Shown here: one piece after another, positions 25,755 through 35,216 of the stretch
Layout of the letters: the number at the start of each line of letters is the position of its first letter
Position numbering within the stretch: the stretch's first letter is position 1
Source of the DNA: an uncultured Bacteroidales bacterium
GTDB lineage: Bacteria > Bacteroidota > Bacteroidia > Bacteroidales > UBA932
Direction: 5' to 3'
Assembly: GCA_944323775.1 (NCBI GenBank)
Contig: CALUTT010000032.1
Coordinates: forward strand, 1-37,283
Length of the DNA: 37,283 nt
Notes under the pieces: model-generated
The model's database searches: none
Told to the model about the DNA's origin: nothing
Seen by the model: only the letters and a program-made list of their open reading frames with translations
Position numbers and translations under genes: made by a program

Positions 25755-25783
25755 CCCCGTAAAGCAAACCAACATTATTAGCG

Positions 25784-27460
25784 ATGAAACGAAATCTCAT
25801 ACTTTTGGTATCGGCGGCTGTCCTTGCCGTCGTCGCAGGGTGCCAGAAACCTGCTCCGCAGGTGGTGCTGCCTGCGGAAATCAGCATAGATTCCGGCCCC
25901 GAGATCACGGTGCCTGTAAACGGTTACGGCTACTCTGTCGGCCTGACAGCCACAGTCGACTGGGAACTGCGGGGTTATGATGAAAAGGCCCAGTCGTGGC
26001 TGGTTGTCAATCCAACTTCCGGAAAAGCCTCTTCCTCAGTCCAGAAAGTCGCCATTACCGCTCTCGGGAACAGCGGTCCCGCACGCAGTGCGACTCTTAC
26101 CTTTTACGGGAACGACGACTGCAGCGCTTCTATCACCTTCACGCAGGAGGCCGGCGGTGGAGCAGTTTCTCCCGATGCAGGTTCTACGATCTATTCCATA
26201 TCCTTCCTTGAGGGCATGGGAGACTTTACGATCGAAGACAAGGACAAGCCTTCCGCGATAGATGAAGTGTGGAAGTGGTCCAGCCAGTACGGAATGGTAG
26301 GAACAGGATATGTTTCTGATTCCGGGACCAACTATGATTCCGAGAGCTGGCTTGTGTCTCCGCTCATAGACCTCAGCTTCGAGCAGTCTGCATACCTCAC
26401 CTTCAAGCATGCGACCAACTTCTTCAGCAATGTCTCTGTCCTTCCCGACCAGGCTTCCGTCTGGGCCAGGGAAGAAGAAGGCTCATGGGCCAAACTGGAC
26501 GGCATATACTATCCTGACCAGCTCGGATGGACTTTCGTGGATGCCGGCTATGCCGACCTCTCCGAATATGCCGGGAAGAAGATGCAGTTTGCCTTTGCCT
26601 ACAAGAGCACTGCCCAGAAGGCCGGTACCTGGGAGGTGAAGAGGGTCGCGGTCAGGAGGACGGCGCCTCCTGTAGCCATGACATCTGACAAGCCTGGCGC
26701 CTGGATGGAGATGCCTGCCTTCGACGGCAGCGATTCAGGTCTCTATCTCATCACTCATGACATGGAGCAGGGCGGCAAGTTTGTACGCAACTACACCTAC
26801 TGCTACAGCCCTGAGGACAGGGTGGCTGTCTGGGTGGCCTATCCGCTCAACCGGAGCCTCAAGGGGAACGGCAGCCGCACCGACGAGTGGGGCCTGGATC
26901 CCAAGGTGCCGAGAGAGTACCAGCCCATACTGTACAAGACATATGGCGACGGAATATATGACCGCGGACACCAGATCCCTTCTGCCGACAGGCTTGACGA
27001 AGATGCCAACATATCAACGTTCTATTTCACCAACATGGCTCCCCAGCTCAGCGAGCTCAACCAGGGTGCGATAGCGAATCTTGAGAACATGGTTCGAGAC
27101 TGGTCCTATCAGATGGATACCCTCTATGTGGTCACCGGAAGCGACCTCCAGGGTGCGACCAAAGTGGCCCACGACAACGAGGGCAACGAGGTCACTGTTC
27201 CGTCAGGTTTCTTCAAGGCTCTGCTCGGGTATGATGCGAGCGGCTCGGTCGGAGGAGACACCGGAGGCTATTTCGGCATTGCCTTCTACTTCGACCATAA
27301 GGACTATGCCGGCAGCAAGTCTGCCATCATGGAGCAGTCAATGAGCATCGACCAGCTGGAAGAGAAGCTCGGGTACGACTTCTTCGCCAACCTTCCGGCC
27401 AAGATAGGGGAAGAGGCCGCGGCTGCGGTTGAGTCTGGAGTGGATGACTGGTGGAAATGA
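25784..27460 (+). CDS. lipoprotein DNA/RNA non-specific endonuclease (NUC1 family)
   Basis: A 558-residue lipoprotein (VAGC, Cys20) with a BACON-like N-terminal domain (about 30-125). A jelly-roll segment of the choice-of-anchor type lies at about 135-290 (SWLVSPLIDLSFEQSAYLTF). The C-terminal DNA/RNA non-specific endonuclease domain spans about 305-540. The catalytic motif DRGHQ is at 393-397 (His396), and the metal-ligand asparagine region TNMAPQLSELNQG follows. Such beta-beta-alpha-metal nucleases cut single- and double-stranded DNA and RNA without sequence preference. The lipid anchor puts it at the cell envelope, consistent with degrading environmental nucleic acid. The stop codon overlaps the start of the next nuclease (ATGA). 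Confidence 0.92.
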   Translation: MKRNLILLVSAAVLAVVAGCQKPAPQVVLPAEISIDSGPEITVPVNGYGYSVGLTATVDWELRGYDEKAQSWLVVNPTSGKASSSVQKVAITALGNSGPARSATLTFYGNDDCSASITFTQEAGGGAVSPDAGSTIYSISFLEGMGDFTIEDKDKPSAIDEVWKWSSQYGMVGTGYVSDSGTNYDSESWLVSPLIDLSFEQSAYLTFKHATNFFSNVSVLPDQASVWAREEEGSWAKLDGIYYPDQLGWTFVDAGYADLSEYAGKKMQFAFAYKSTAQKAGTWEVKRVAVRRTAPPVAMTSDKPGAWMEMPAFDGSDSGLYLITHDMEQGGKFVRNYTYCYSPEDRVAVWVAYPLNRSLKGNGSRTDEWGLDPKVPREYQPILYKTYGDGIYDRGHQIPSADRLDEDANISTFYFTNMAPQLSELNQGAIANLENMVRDWSYQMDTLYVVTGSDLQGATKVAHDNEGNEVTVPSGFFKALLGYDASGSVGGDTGGYFGIAFYFDHKDYAGSKSAIMEQSMSIDQLEEKLGYDFFANLPAKIGEEAAAAVESGVDDWWK

Positions 27461-28524
27461 GAAAGACATTGATATTTCTGGTCCTGCTGCTTTCTGCTGG
27501 CCTTTGGGGCTGCGGGCAGCAGGAAAAGTATGTAGTGGGATTCTACAACGTGGAAAACCTGTTTGACACGGTCGACGATCCTGCTACCAGTGACGAAGAG
27601 TTCCTGCCTGACGGCCGGAATCATTGGACTCAGGACAAGTATGAGACGAAACTCCACAATATAGCGAGCGTAATCGCGGCTATGAAGGAGGAGACAGGAG
27701 TGTTCCATACGGTGCTTGGCCTCGCCGAGGTCGAAAATGCCGGAGTGCTCGAGGATCTTGTCAGCGAACCGGAGATCGCCGGTGCCGGATATTCGTTCGT
27801 GCATCATGACAGCCCGGACCGCAGAGGCATAGATGTCGCTCTTCTCTACCGTCCCGACCAGTTCCAGGTCCTTGACAGCGAGGTGATTCCGTTCTCGTTC
27901 GACGGCACTGCGGTTGAGGTGTCCCTCTCTGACGAGGAAAAAGAGTCTTTCCGCACCCGTGACATACTCATGGTGCGTGGCCTTCTGGACGGGGAGCAGT
28001 TTGCGTTCTATGTCGCTCACCTGCCTTCGCGGGTGGGAGGCAAGGGCGGAGACCTTCGCAGCCTCGGCGCCGAAACGATATACAACCACTCAAGGCAGCT
28101 GATGCGCGACTATCCGGGCATCAAGATTGCAGTGATGGGTGACATGAACGACAATCCCACCGACGAGAGCATGGCCGTATGGCTTCATGCGCGCGCGGAC
28201 ATTGATGATGTGGACTCCGAAGAGGATTTTTTCAGTCCCTTCACCAGTATGCTTGAAGACGGATACGGTTCGCTTGAGTACAGGGGAGAGTGGAACATCT
28301 ATGACATTATCCTTGCAAACTATTATCTTGCAGACGCCCCCGACGGAGGGCTCCGTCTGTGCGAGACTGACGGGGAAGGACATTATGGCATCGTGTTCCA
28401 CAGGCCTTTCATGGTCCAGCAGAGCGGCCAGTACGCGGGGACGCCTTTCCGGACATTCTCTCACGGGGAGTTTATCGGAGGATATTCGGACCATTATCCG
28501 ACATATGTCGTGCTCGGAAAGTGA
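27457..28524 (+). CDS. lipoprotein of the endonuclease/exonuclease/phosphatase superfamily
   Basis: A 355-residue lipoprotein. The ATG at 27457 overlaps the previous stop and gives a clean lipobox LWGC (Cys19); a GTG two codons earlier is less likely. The EEP (DNase I-like) motifs are intact: FYNVENLFD with Asn31, LAEVEN with the metal-binding Glu91, AHLPS with His188, GDMND with Asp229 and Asn231, and the C-terminal SDHYP with Asp345 and His346. Family members hydrolyse phosphodiesters in DNA or RNA, or sugar and lipid phosphates. Translational coupling to a non-specific nuclease favours action on nucleic-acid fragments (inference). It is followed 19 nt later by an M3 peptidase gene. Confidence 0.9.
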   Translation: MRKTLIFLVLLLSAGLWGCGQQEKYVVGFYNVENLFDTVDDPATSDEEFLPDGRNHWTQDKYETKLHNIASVIAAMKEETGVFHTVLGLAEVENAGVLEDLVSEPEIAGAGYSFVHHDSPDRRGIDVALLYRPDQFQVLDSEVIPFSFDGTAVEVSLSDEEKESFRTRDILMVRGLLDGEQFAFYVAHLPSRVGGKGGDLRSLGAETIYNHSRQLMRDYPGIKIAVMGDMNDNPTDESMAVWLHARADIDDVDSEEDFFSPFTSMLEDGYGSLEYRGEWNIYDIILANYYLADAPDGGLRLCETDGEGHYGIVFHRPFMVQQSGQYAGTPFRTFSHGEFIGGYSDHYPTYVVLGK

Positions 28525-28543
28525 GAAACAATATTAGAAGTGT

Positions 28544-30544
28544 ATGAAGAAGAAGTTATTTTCATTTTTAGCGATTGCCATTGCCATGACAGCTTGCGGA
28601 AGAGTCAATCCGTTCCTTGAGGAGTGGGATACCCCGTATGGTATTCCTCCCTATGACCAGATAGAGATAGGTGACTATATACCGGCAATCCAGGCGGGAA
28701 TCAAACAGCAGAATGATGAAATCGCCGCAATAGTGTCGAATGCCGACACTCCGACGTTTGACAACACCATAGCGCCTCTCGAACTTTCGGGAGAGATTCT
28801 TGACAAGGTGCTTGGTGTCCTCTACAATGTCAGCGAGACTGACCGGAGCCCTGAGCTCGATTCAGTGATGGTGCTTGCGATACCGATGCTCAGCGAGCAT
28901 TCGGACGACATCTCGTTCAATAAAGGACTCTACGAGAGGGTCAAGGCCGTGTATGAAGCCGACCAGAGATCTCTGAGCCGTGAGCAGCAGGTCGTCCTCA
29001 AGAGGCATTTCGACAGTTTTGAGAGGGAAGGTATCGGGCTTGACGAGGCCGCACAGTCGGAGCTGCGTGAGATTAACGGAAGGATAGCGGAACTTACCCA
29101 GAAAATCGGCAACAACATACTGGCCGAGTCCAATGCATTTGCAGCGAAGTTCGGCTTCAGCGTGTCTGAGTATCCTACCCGCATGACAACGACTGAGGAC
29201 CGCGACCTGCGCCGCCAGTACAACGAGGCTTACACAATGCGCGGACATAACGGTAATGAATATGACAACTCGGACCTCATCCTCGAACTCGTGGGCCTTC
29301 GCATAAGGAAGGCCAACATCCTTGGGTATGAGACTCCGGCTGCCTATACTCTTGCCGACAAGATGGCTGGAAACCCCCAGACCGTGGATTCTTTCCTTGA
29401 CAGTATCATGGTTGCCGCGGTAGGCAAGGCCAGGGAAGAGCTTTCGGAACTCCAGTCCATGATGGACGAAGATATCAAGGCCGGCAAACTTCCCGAGGGG
29501 TCGAAGATAGAGCCCTGGGACTGGTGGTACTATGCCGAGAAGGTGCGCAAGGAAAAATATGACCTTGACGAGTCTCTGACAAAACCCTATTTCAAGCTTG
29601 ACAATGTTGTCAAGGGCGTTTTTGCCGCCGCCAAGACACTCTACGGGATCAATGCCGAGAAACTTGAGGGTGTTCCTGCATACAACCCCGAGGTGACTAC
29701 GTACAGGATAACCGATGAAAACGGATCGCTTGTCGGAATATTCACCACTGACTATTTCCCCCGCGAGAGCAAGAGGGGTGGCGCATGGATGAACAACGTG
29801 CGCAACCAGTATGTCGATGCAGACGGTAACGATGTGCGTCCCATAGTCGTCAATGTGGCCAACCTGCCGGAATATCTCAGCACTGACGAGGTGCTTACGG
29901 TGTTCCATGAGTTCGGACACGCGCTGCACGGACTTCTGTCCAAGTGTACATACCCGTCAGTCAGCGGTACCGGTGTCACCCGCGATTTCGTTGAGATGTT
30001 CTCGCAGTTCAACGAGAACTGGGCCTTCCAGCCTGAGCTGCTTGAACAGTATGCGAAGAACGAACGCGGCGAGGTGATACCGGAGGACCTTGTACGCAAG
30101 ATCAACGAGTCGCTCAAGTTCAACCAGGGCTTCATGACGACAGAACTCTGCGCCGCATCAATGCTTGACATGAAATGGCATGAGCTGAAAAGCGTGGAGG
30201 GTGTTGACATTGACAGCTTCGAGGCTGCCGTGGCCGAACAGATAGGACTGATACCTGAAATAACTTTCCGTTACCGCAGCACGTATTTCAATCATATTTT
30301 CGGCGGAAGCGGCTATGATGCCGGATATTACGGCTACCTTTGGGCCGAGGTCCTGGACAAGGACGCGTTCAGCATATTCCAGAATTCTCCCAACGGGGTA
30401 TGGGATCTGAACCTTGCAAGAATTTTCAAGCAGACATTCCTCGAGAGGGGAGGTTCCGAGGATCCGATGGTCCTGTACAAGTCTTTTGCAGGACGCGAAC
30501 CTGATTCGAAGGCCATGCTCCGCGGAAGGGGACTTATTGACTGA
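28544..30544 (+). CDS. M3-family zinc metallopeptidase lipoprotein (dipeptidyl carboxypeptidase-like)
   Basis: A 666-residue peptidase with a lipoprotein-type N-terminus (MTACGR, Cys18). The zinc site HEFGH is at 455-459 with the third ligand Glu484 (RDFVEMFSQ). The C-terminal SGYDAGYYGYLWAEVL segment is typical of the M3 (thimet/Dcp) family, and overall length matches. It probably removes dipeptides from, or trims, oligopeptides in the periplasm. It lies 19 nt after the EEP nuclease, so it is likely in the same transcript. Whether it belongs functionally to nucleoprotein degradation or is just a neighbour is not settled. Confidence 0.93.
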   Translation: MKKKLFSFLAIAIAMTACGRVNPFLEEWDTPYGIPPYDQIEIGDYIPAIQAGIKQQNDEIAAIVSNADTPTFDNTIAPLELSGEILDKVLGVLYNVSETDRSPELDSVMVLAIPMLSEHSDDISFNKGLYERVKAVYEADQRSLSREQQVVLKRHFDSFEREGIGLDEAAQSELREINGRIAELTQKIGNNILAESNAFAAKFGFSVSEYPTRMTTTEDRDLRRQYNEAYTMRGHNGNEYDNSDLILELVGLRIRKANILGYETPAAYTLADKMAGNPQTVDSFLDSIMVAAVGKAREELSELQSMMDEDIKAGKLPEGSKIEPWDWWYYAEKVRKEKYDLDESLTKPYFKLDNVVKGVFAAAKTLYGINAEKLEGVPAYNPEVTTYRITDENGSLVGIFTTDYFPRESKRGGAWMNNVRNQYVDADGNDVRPIVVNVANLPEYLSTDEVLTVFHEFGHALHGLLSKCTYPSVSGTGVTRDFVEMFSQFNENWAFQPELLEQYAKNERGEVIPEDLVRKINESLKFNQGFMTTELCAASMLDMKWHELKSVEGVDIDSFEAAVAEQIGLIPEITFRYRSTYFNHIFGGSGYDAGYYGYLWAEVLDKDAFSIFQNSPNGVWDLNLARIFKQTFLERGGSEDPMVLYKSFAGREPDSKAMLRGRGLID

Positions 30545-30565
30545 TTTTTTTCAATTGAACCGTTT

Positions 30566-32086
30566 ATGGAAAGAAAAGTACTTTTGATGATTCTGGACGG
30601 CTGGGGTGAAGGCCGTCATGATAAATCCAACGCCATCTATACCCAGGGGACTCCGTACATCGACTCTCTTAGGGCAAAGTATCCGATGTCTCATCTGCAG
30701 GCTTGTGGCGAATATGTCGGCCTGCCTGACGGCCAGATGGGCAATTCCGAGGTCGGACATATGAATCTCGGTGCAGGAAGGGTCGTTTACCAGGACCTTG
30801 TCAAGATCAACATGGCCTGCCGTGAGCACAGGCTCCTCGAGAACAAGGAGATAAAGGCGGTATACGACTACGTAAAGCAGTCCGGGAAGAAACTTCATTT
30901 CTTCGGGCTCTGTTCCCATGGAGGAGTCCACTCAAGCCTTGACCACCTGTATGAATTCCTTGACGATGCCGCGAAATACGGCCTGGACAAAGTCTATGTG
31001 CACTGCTTCATGGACGGAAGAGACACGGACCCGCACAGCGGATACGGATTTGTCGAGGAACTGGAGAACAAAATGAAACAGAGCACCGGAAAGATCGCTA
31101 CCGTATGCGGCCGTTTCTATGCAATGGACAGGGACAAGCGCTGGGCCAGGGTCAAGGAGGCCTACGACATGCTTGTCGACGGCAAGGGTGCCGAGTTCAC
31201 TTCCGCCCTCGATGGAATCAAGGCTTCCTATGATGCCGGAGTGACCGACGAGTTCATAAAGCCTGTCGTAATCACCGAAGGAGGAAAGCCTGTCGCGAGG
31301 GTCGAGGATGGCGATGCGGTGATATTCTACAATTTCCGCAATGACAGGGCAAGGGAGCTTACGGCAGTCCTTACGCAGAACGACATGCCTGAGGAAGGAA
31401 TGCACACCCTGCCTCTCTACTATTGCTGTCTGACTCCTTATGATGCGTCGTTCAAGGGTGTCCATATCCTTTTCGACAAGGAAGAGGTGAAGGATACTCT
31501 CGGCGAGACTGTCGCCAAGGCCGGAAAGAACCAGCTCAGGATAGCCGAGACGGAGAAGTATGCCCACGTGACGTTCTTCTTCAACGGCGGGCGCGAGACT
31601 CCGTTCGAGAACGAGGACAGGATTCTCGTGAATTCGCCCAAGGTTGCGACCTATGACCTCCAGCCGGAGATGAGCGCGGTCGAGGTGACTGACAGGCTTT
31701 GCGAAGCTCTCCGTAGCGAGAAGGAGGATATGATAATCCTCAATTTTGCGAACGGAGACATGGTAGGGCATACCGGTGTGTACAAGGCTATCTGCAATGC
31801 CGTCGGATGCATAGACGGATGCGTGGAGACCGTGGTCACCACGGCTCTCGCTCACGGTTATGTCGTGCTGCTCACTGCGGATCACGGCAATGCCGACCAT
31901 GCCGTAAACGATGACGGAACTCCGAATACCGCACACTCTCTTAACGTGGTACAGTTCATCGTGATCGGTGCCGGGGATGACGTGAAGACCGTGAAGGACG
32001 GTGCGCTGTGCAATGTCGCACCGACCATACTCAAGCTCATGGGAATCCCTCAGCCTGCCGCGATGACTGCAGAGCCGCTGATATAG
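30566..32086 (+). CDS. gpmI: 2,3-bisphosphoglycerate-independent phosphoglycerate mutase
   Basis: A glycolytic/gluconeogenic enzyme that interconverts 3- and 2-phosphoglycerate using manganese. The 506-residue length is standard. The N-terminal [11 protein letters not shown] carries a metal-binding aspartate. The phosphoserine nucleophile lies in [15 protein letters not shown] (Ser61), and [11 protein letters not shown] and the C-terminal [12 protein letters not shown] complete the metal sites. It begins 21 nt after the M3 gene without a visible terminator, so read-through is possible. A short weak hairpin (GACTGC/GCAGTC, 32086-32101) covers its stop codon. Confidence 0.97.
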   Translation: MERKVLLMILDGWGEGRHDKSNAIYTQGTPYIDSLRAKYPMSHLQACGEYVGLPDGQMGNSEVGHMNLGAGRVVYQDLVKINMACREHRLLENKEIKAVYDYVKQSGKKLHFFGLCSHGGVHSSLDHLYEFLDDAAKYGLDKVYVHCFMDGRDTDPHSGYGFVEELENKMKQSTGKIATVCGRFYAMDRDKRWARVKEAYDMLVDGKGAEFTSALDGIKASYDAGVTDEFIKPVVITEGGKPVARVEDGDAVIFYNFRNDRARELTAVLTQNDMPEEGMHTLPLYYCCLTPYDASFKGVHILFDKEEVKDTLGETVAKAGKNQLRIAETEKYAHVTFFFNGGRETPFENEDRILVNSPKVATYDLQPEMSAVEVTDRLCEALRSEKEDMIILNFANGDMVGHTGVYKAICNAVGCIDGCVETVVTTALAHGYVVLLTADHGNADHAVNDDGTPNTAHSLNVVQFIVIGAGDDVKTVKDGALCNVAPTILKLMGIPQPAAMTAEPLI

Positions 32087-32185
32087 ACTGCCGCTGCAGT
32101 CTTAAAAAAACAGTCTTTTCCTGTAACCTTTTGTGATGTCGTACGTCTAATGTTCAGGAAAAGATTGTTTTTAAATTTATTAGAT

Positions 32186-33061
32186 ATGAGAACGACTATC
32201 AAGATTCTGGCAATGTTTGCCGGTGTGGCGGGGCTGCTGCTGGCAAGCCAGGCTGCCGGCTCGGCCCAGGTGTGGCCCGGCCTGTTCGGAGGAAAGACCG
32301 TCAAGGCGAGCAAAGTGTTCGTTACAAAGGAAATCAATGTGCCGGACTTCAGCGGCATCAGCGTTTCAGGCAGCCCGGATGTCATATATGTCCAGAAGCC
32401 TGGCAAGCCCGAGGTTGTAGTCAACGGCCCGGACAATATTGTTGATCTGCTGGACATTTGTGTCGAGAACGGTTCCTTGAACGTAAGGTTCAGGAAGGGG
32501 GTCAGCGTGTCGTATGACAAGCTGGAGATCCGTGTGTCATCGGAACGCATTAACCGCATCAATGTGTCCGGTTCCGCGGATGTCGAACTTGGCTCATACA
32601 TCAGGACTGACCGTATGGACATGTCGATTTCAGGATCTGGTGATATCAAGGGAGACCGCATCGACTGCTCGGGAGATTTCAGCATGAGAATAAGCGGATC
32701 AGGAGATGCCGTCCTGCTGGGAGTCAGGTCCAGAGCCATGGAGATGTCTGTCTCTGGATCTGGTGATGCTCATCTCGGCAGGGTGTCCGTTCCCGGGAAA
32801 ACAGGCATTTCAGTTACCGGGTCCGGGACTGTCTCAATTGAAGGGAACACTGACAAAGCCGAGTTCAGGGTTTCGGGATCGGGAGACATCTTTGCCGGAA
32901 ACTGCCAGGCACGCGAAGTATCTGCGACAGTCAGCGGCTCCGGAAACATCGAATGCAACGCGATTGAATTCCTGAAGGTCCGCACAAGCGGAAGCGGGGA
33001 TGTCGCCTACAGGGGAAATCCCCGGATCGACTATCCCCGCAAGGGCCTTCGCCGTCTCTGA
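32186..33061 (+). CDS. GIN-domain (DUF2807) secreted beta-helix protein
   Basis: A 291-residue protein. The ATG at 32186 gives a proper signal peptide (MRTTIKILAMFAGVAGLLLA); an upstream in-frame ATG at 32150 would bury it. After the leader come about nine copies of an SGSGD-like motif with a period near 20 residues (around 61, 128, 149, 170, 190, 211, 230, 250 and 268). This is the hallmark of the head-GIN/DUF2807 domain, which folds as a right-handed beta-helix. It is exported to the periplasm or cell surface; some relatives are labelled putative adhesins without proof. It is followed by a perfect terminator and is probably a single-gene unit. Confidence 0.88.
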   Translation: MRTTIKILAMFAGVAGLLLASQAAGSAQVWPGLFGGKTVKASKVFVTKEINVPDFSGISVSGSPDVIYVQKPGKPEVVVNGPDNIVDLLDICVENGSLNVRFRKGVSVSYDKLEIRVSSERINRINVSGSADVELGSYIRTDRMDMSISGSGDIKGDRIDCSGDFSMRISGSGDAVLLGVRSRAMEMSVSGSGDAHLGRVSVPGKTGISVTGSGTVSIEGNTDKAEFRVSGSGDIFAGNCQAREVSATVSGSGNIECNAIEFLKVRTSGSGDVAYRGNPRIDYPRKGLRRL

Positions 33062-33082
33062 CTTTCATGGGTTTAGGCTCGG

Positions 33083-33120
33083 GATGTGCCGGCAATAATG
33101 CCGGCACATCTTCATTTTAT
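33083..33120 (+). terminator. terminator after the GIN-domain gene
   Basis: The perfect 12-bp stem GATGTGCCGGCA (33083-33094) / TGCCGGCACATC (33099-33110) with loop ATAA is followed by a T-rich tail (TTCATTTTAT). The T-run is interrupted but the stem is very strong. Confidence 0.8.
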
Positions 33121-33152
33121 GCCTCGGGGTGGCGTTATATCTTGTTTATCAC

Positions 33153-33160
33153 TATATTTG
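33153..33160 (+). promoter_or_regulatory. -7 element upstream of the ThrE-type exporter
   Basis: TATATTTG is a perfect TAnnTTTG match, 32 nt before the start codon at 33193. No good -33 element. Confidence 0.5.
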
Positions 33161-33192
33161 CCGGCGGAAACAAATGCTGTAGTCATTGAATC

Positions 33193-33969
33193 ATGGCAGT
33201 TATGGAGGAAAAGGCGAGGCTTTCTGATGTCGGAGAGTTCATTTCGGAGTATTCCGCACACATGATGGGGTGCGGAGTCCATACTTCACGTGTCATACGC
33301 AGTGCCAGGAGAATAGGTGTGGCGTACGGCTATGACGTGAAGATAAGCGTGTTCCAGAGAACGATAATACTTACTTTGTTTGACAGGGAAACGCATGAAC
33401 ATTTCAACGATGTGGTCGAGGTCCAGCCGCTGCCCATCAGTTTCGAGCATAATGCCAGACTGAGCGCGTTGAGCTGGAAGGCCTTTGACGAGCATCTGCC
33501 GCTGTCGGCCGTTAAGGAGGAGTACCAGCGTGTGCTTGAAAGCCCTGCCATCCATCCTTTCTTCGTACTCATGATGGTGGGCATAGCGAATGCCTCGTTC
33601 TGCCGGCTGTTCGGCGGGGACTGGCTGTCGATGGGGATAGTGTTCTCGTCGACGGTGTGCGGCATGTTCCTGAGACAGAAAATGACTGGTGCCGGAATAA
33701 ACAACTATATAGTGTTCGTGGTGTCCGCGTTCATCGCGTCACTGTGTGCGTCGGCTTCGTTGATATTCGACACCACTTCCGAGACAGCCATTACTACCAG
33801 CGTGCTTTTCCTTGTTCCGGGAGTGCCTCTGATTAACGGTGTGATAGACATTCTGGAAGGCCATGTGATGACAGGCGTGTCGCGTCTTGTACAGGCCGGG
33901 CTTCTGATAATATGCATCGCCATCGGGCTTTCGTTTACATTGTTGCTGGTTAAAGACAGTTTGCTATGA
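33193..33969 (+). CDS. threonine/serine exporter ThrE family, large half (PF06738)
   Basis: A 258-residue protein. The N-terminal soluble part (about 1-115) has the family's EYSAHMMGCGVHTSRVIRSA and a beta-rich section. About five membrane segments follow, containing the conserved FLVPGVPLINGVIDILEGH near residue 210. In Corynebacterium ThrE both halves are fused; many bacteria, as here, have them as two genes. It exports small amino acids such as threonine and serine across the inner membrane (family knowledge). Its stop overlaps the start of the small half (ATGA). Confidence 0.9.
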   Translation: MAVMEEKARLSDVGEFISEYSAHMMGCGVHTSRVIRSARRIGVAYGYDVKISVFQRTIILTLFDRETHEHFNDVVEVQPLPISFEHNARLSALSWKAFDEHLPLSAVKEEYQRVLESPAIHPFFVLMMVGIANASFCRLFGGDWLSMGIVFSSTVCGMFLRQKMTGAGINNYIVFVVSAFIASLCASASLIFDTTSETAITTSVLFLVPGVPLINGVIDILEGHVMTGVSRLVQAGLLIICIAIGLSFTLLLVKDSLL

Positions 33970-34457
33970 TAGTTGTGGACATCCTTTCCGACGCGTTGTT
34001 TGCGGCTCTGGCCGGCGTCGGTTTCGGTGCGATATCCGATCCGCCCATGAGGGCGTTCAGGTTCATCGCTGTGCTGGCGGCGGTAGGACATGCCTGCCGT
34101 TATTGCCTGATGACCTATGCAGGGATCGACATCTCCACCGCCTCCTTCATCGGGGCGCTGAGCATAGGCTTCGGGGCCTTGTGGCTTGGAAAAAGTGCAC
34201 GGACTCCCATGACTGTCCTTTATATTCCGGCGCTGCTGCCGATGATACCCGGAAAGTATGCATACAACATGGTGTTCTCCCAGATAATGTTTCTCCAGAA
34301 TCTGGGAAACGCCGTTGAACGTACCAGATACATGGAGATGTTCTTCTCGAATGCGATGGTTACATGCACCGTCGTGTTCATGCTGGCCGTAGGGGCGACT
34401 CTGCCCATGTTCATCTTCCCTGCGCGTGCCGCTTCGCTCACGAGGGTAAAATACTGA
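33966..34457 (+). CDS. threonine/serine exporter ThrE family, small half (PF12821 type)
   Basis: A 163-residue protein made mainly of membrane segments. It has the typical LSIGFGALWLGKSARTPMTVLYIPALLPMIPG region (quoted from two adjacent helices, around residues 70-105). It overlaps the large half by 4 nt and presumably forms the same transporter with it. A conserved pairing in Bacteroidota. Confidence 0.88.
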   Translation: MIVVDILSDALFAALAGVGFGAISDPPMRAFRFIAVLAAVGHACRYCLMTYAGIDISTASFIGALSIGFGALWLGKSARTPMTVLYIPALLPMIPGKYAYNMVFSQIMFLQNLGNAVERTRYMEMFFSNAMVTCTVVFMLAVGATLPMFIFPARAASLTRVKY

Positions 34458-34463
34458 TGTCCG

Positions 34464-35195
34464 ATGGAAACGTTCTGGAAAACCATAGCGTCATATAACT
34501 CCTCGACCTGGATATGCCAGATCGTCATCGTCCTGGTTGCAGTCATACTGACCGTCTGGCTGCTTAGGAAGCGTTCCAGGGCGATCGTTGTCGGGATGAA
34601 GCTGTTCCTGATAGCCCTTTATGTGTGGATTGCCCTGGTCTACTACTATGTATACTGTTCGGAGCGGAGCTATAACAGCATAATGGTCATTTTCTGGCTG
34701 GTCCTTGCGGTCTCCTGGCTGTGGGACATGGTGTCTGGGTATACGACTTTCGAGCGCGACGGCCGTTATACCAAACTGGCGCTTGTGCTGCTGTGCATGC
34801 CTTTCCTGTATCCCGTGGCGTCAATCCTGAGGGGCATGAGCTTCCCTGCGATCACCTCTCCGGTAATGCCGTGTTCAGTAGTGGTGTTCACCATAGGCCT
34901 GCAGCTGATGTTTTCGCGCAAGGTCAACCTTTTCATCGTGCTTCTGCTATGCCACTGGTCGATGATAGGGCTTTCAAAAACGCTGTTCTACAATATTCCC
35001 GAAGACTATATCATGACCATGGCGTCAGTGCCTGCGGTTTATCTTTTTGTAAGGGATTATTTCCTTTCGGGGATACACACCATGACCAAGCCTCAGGTAA
35101 AATACATGAGGTGGCTTCTCGCCGCCCTGTGTGTGGGCGTGTGCCTGATTCTTGTCTGGACCCTGTATCTGGAATTCGCGCGTGGTATCTTATGA
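34464..35195 (+). CDS. multi-pass membrane protein, probably DUF6064 family
   Basis: A 243-residue protein with about seven hydrophobic segments and no catalytic motif. The N-terminus (METFWKTIASYNSSTWICQI) resembles the DUF6064 family, whose function is unknown. It starts 6 nt after the small ThrE gene, so it is likely in the same operon. Family assignment is from memory of the N-terminal pattern and is moderate. Confidence 0.6.
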   Translation: METFWKTIASYNSSTWICQIVIVLVAVILTVWLLRKRSRAIVVGMKLFLIALYVWIALVYYYVYCSERSYNSIMVIFWLVLAVSWLWDMVSGYTTFERDGRYTKLALVLLCMPFLYPVASILRGMSFPAITSPVMPCSVVVFTIGLQLMFSRKVNLFIVLLLCHWSMIGLSKTLFYNIPEDYIMTMASVPAVYLFVRDYFLSGIHTMTKPQVKYMRWLLAALCVGVCLILVWTLYLEFARGIL

Positions 35196-35216
35196 TGGCC
35201 CGGGGGAGCGAGCCTC

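Noticed and set aside
32086-32110. Possible terminator after gpmI (GACTGC/GCAGTC hairpin)
   Set aside because: The stem has only 6 bp, overlaps the stop codon and is followed by only two T and then A's, so it is too weak to call.
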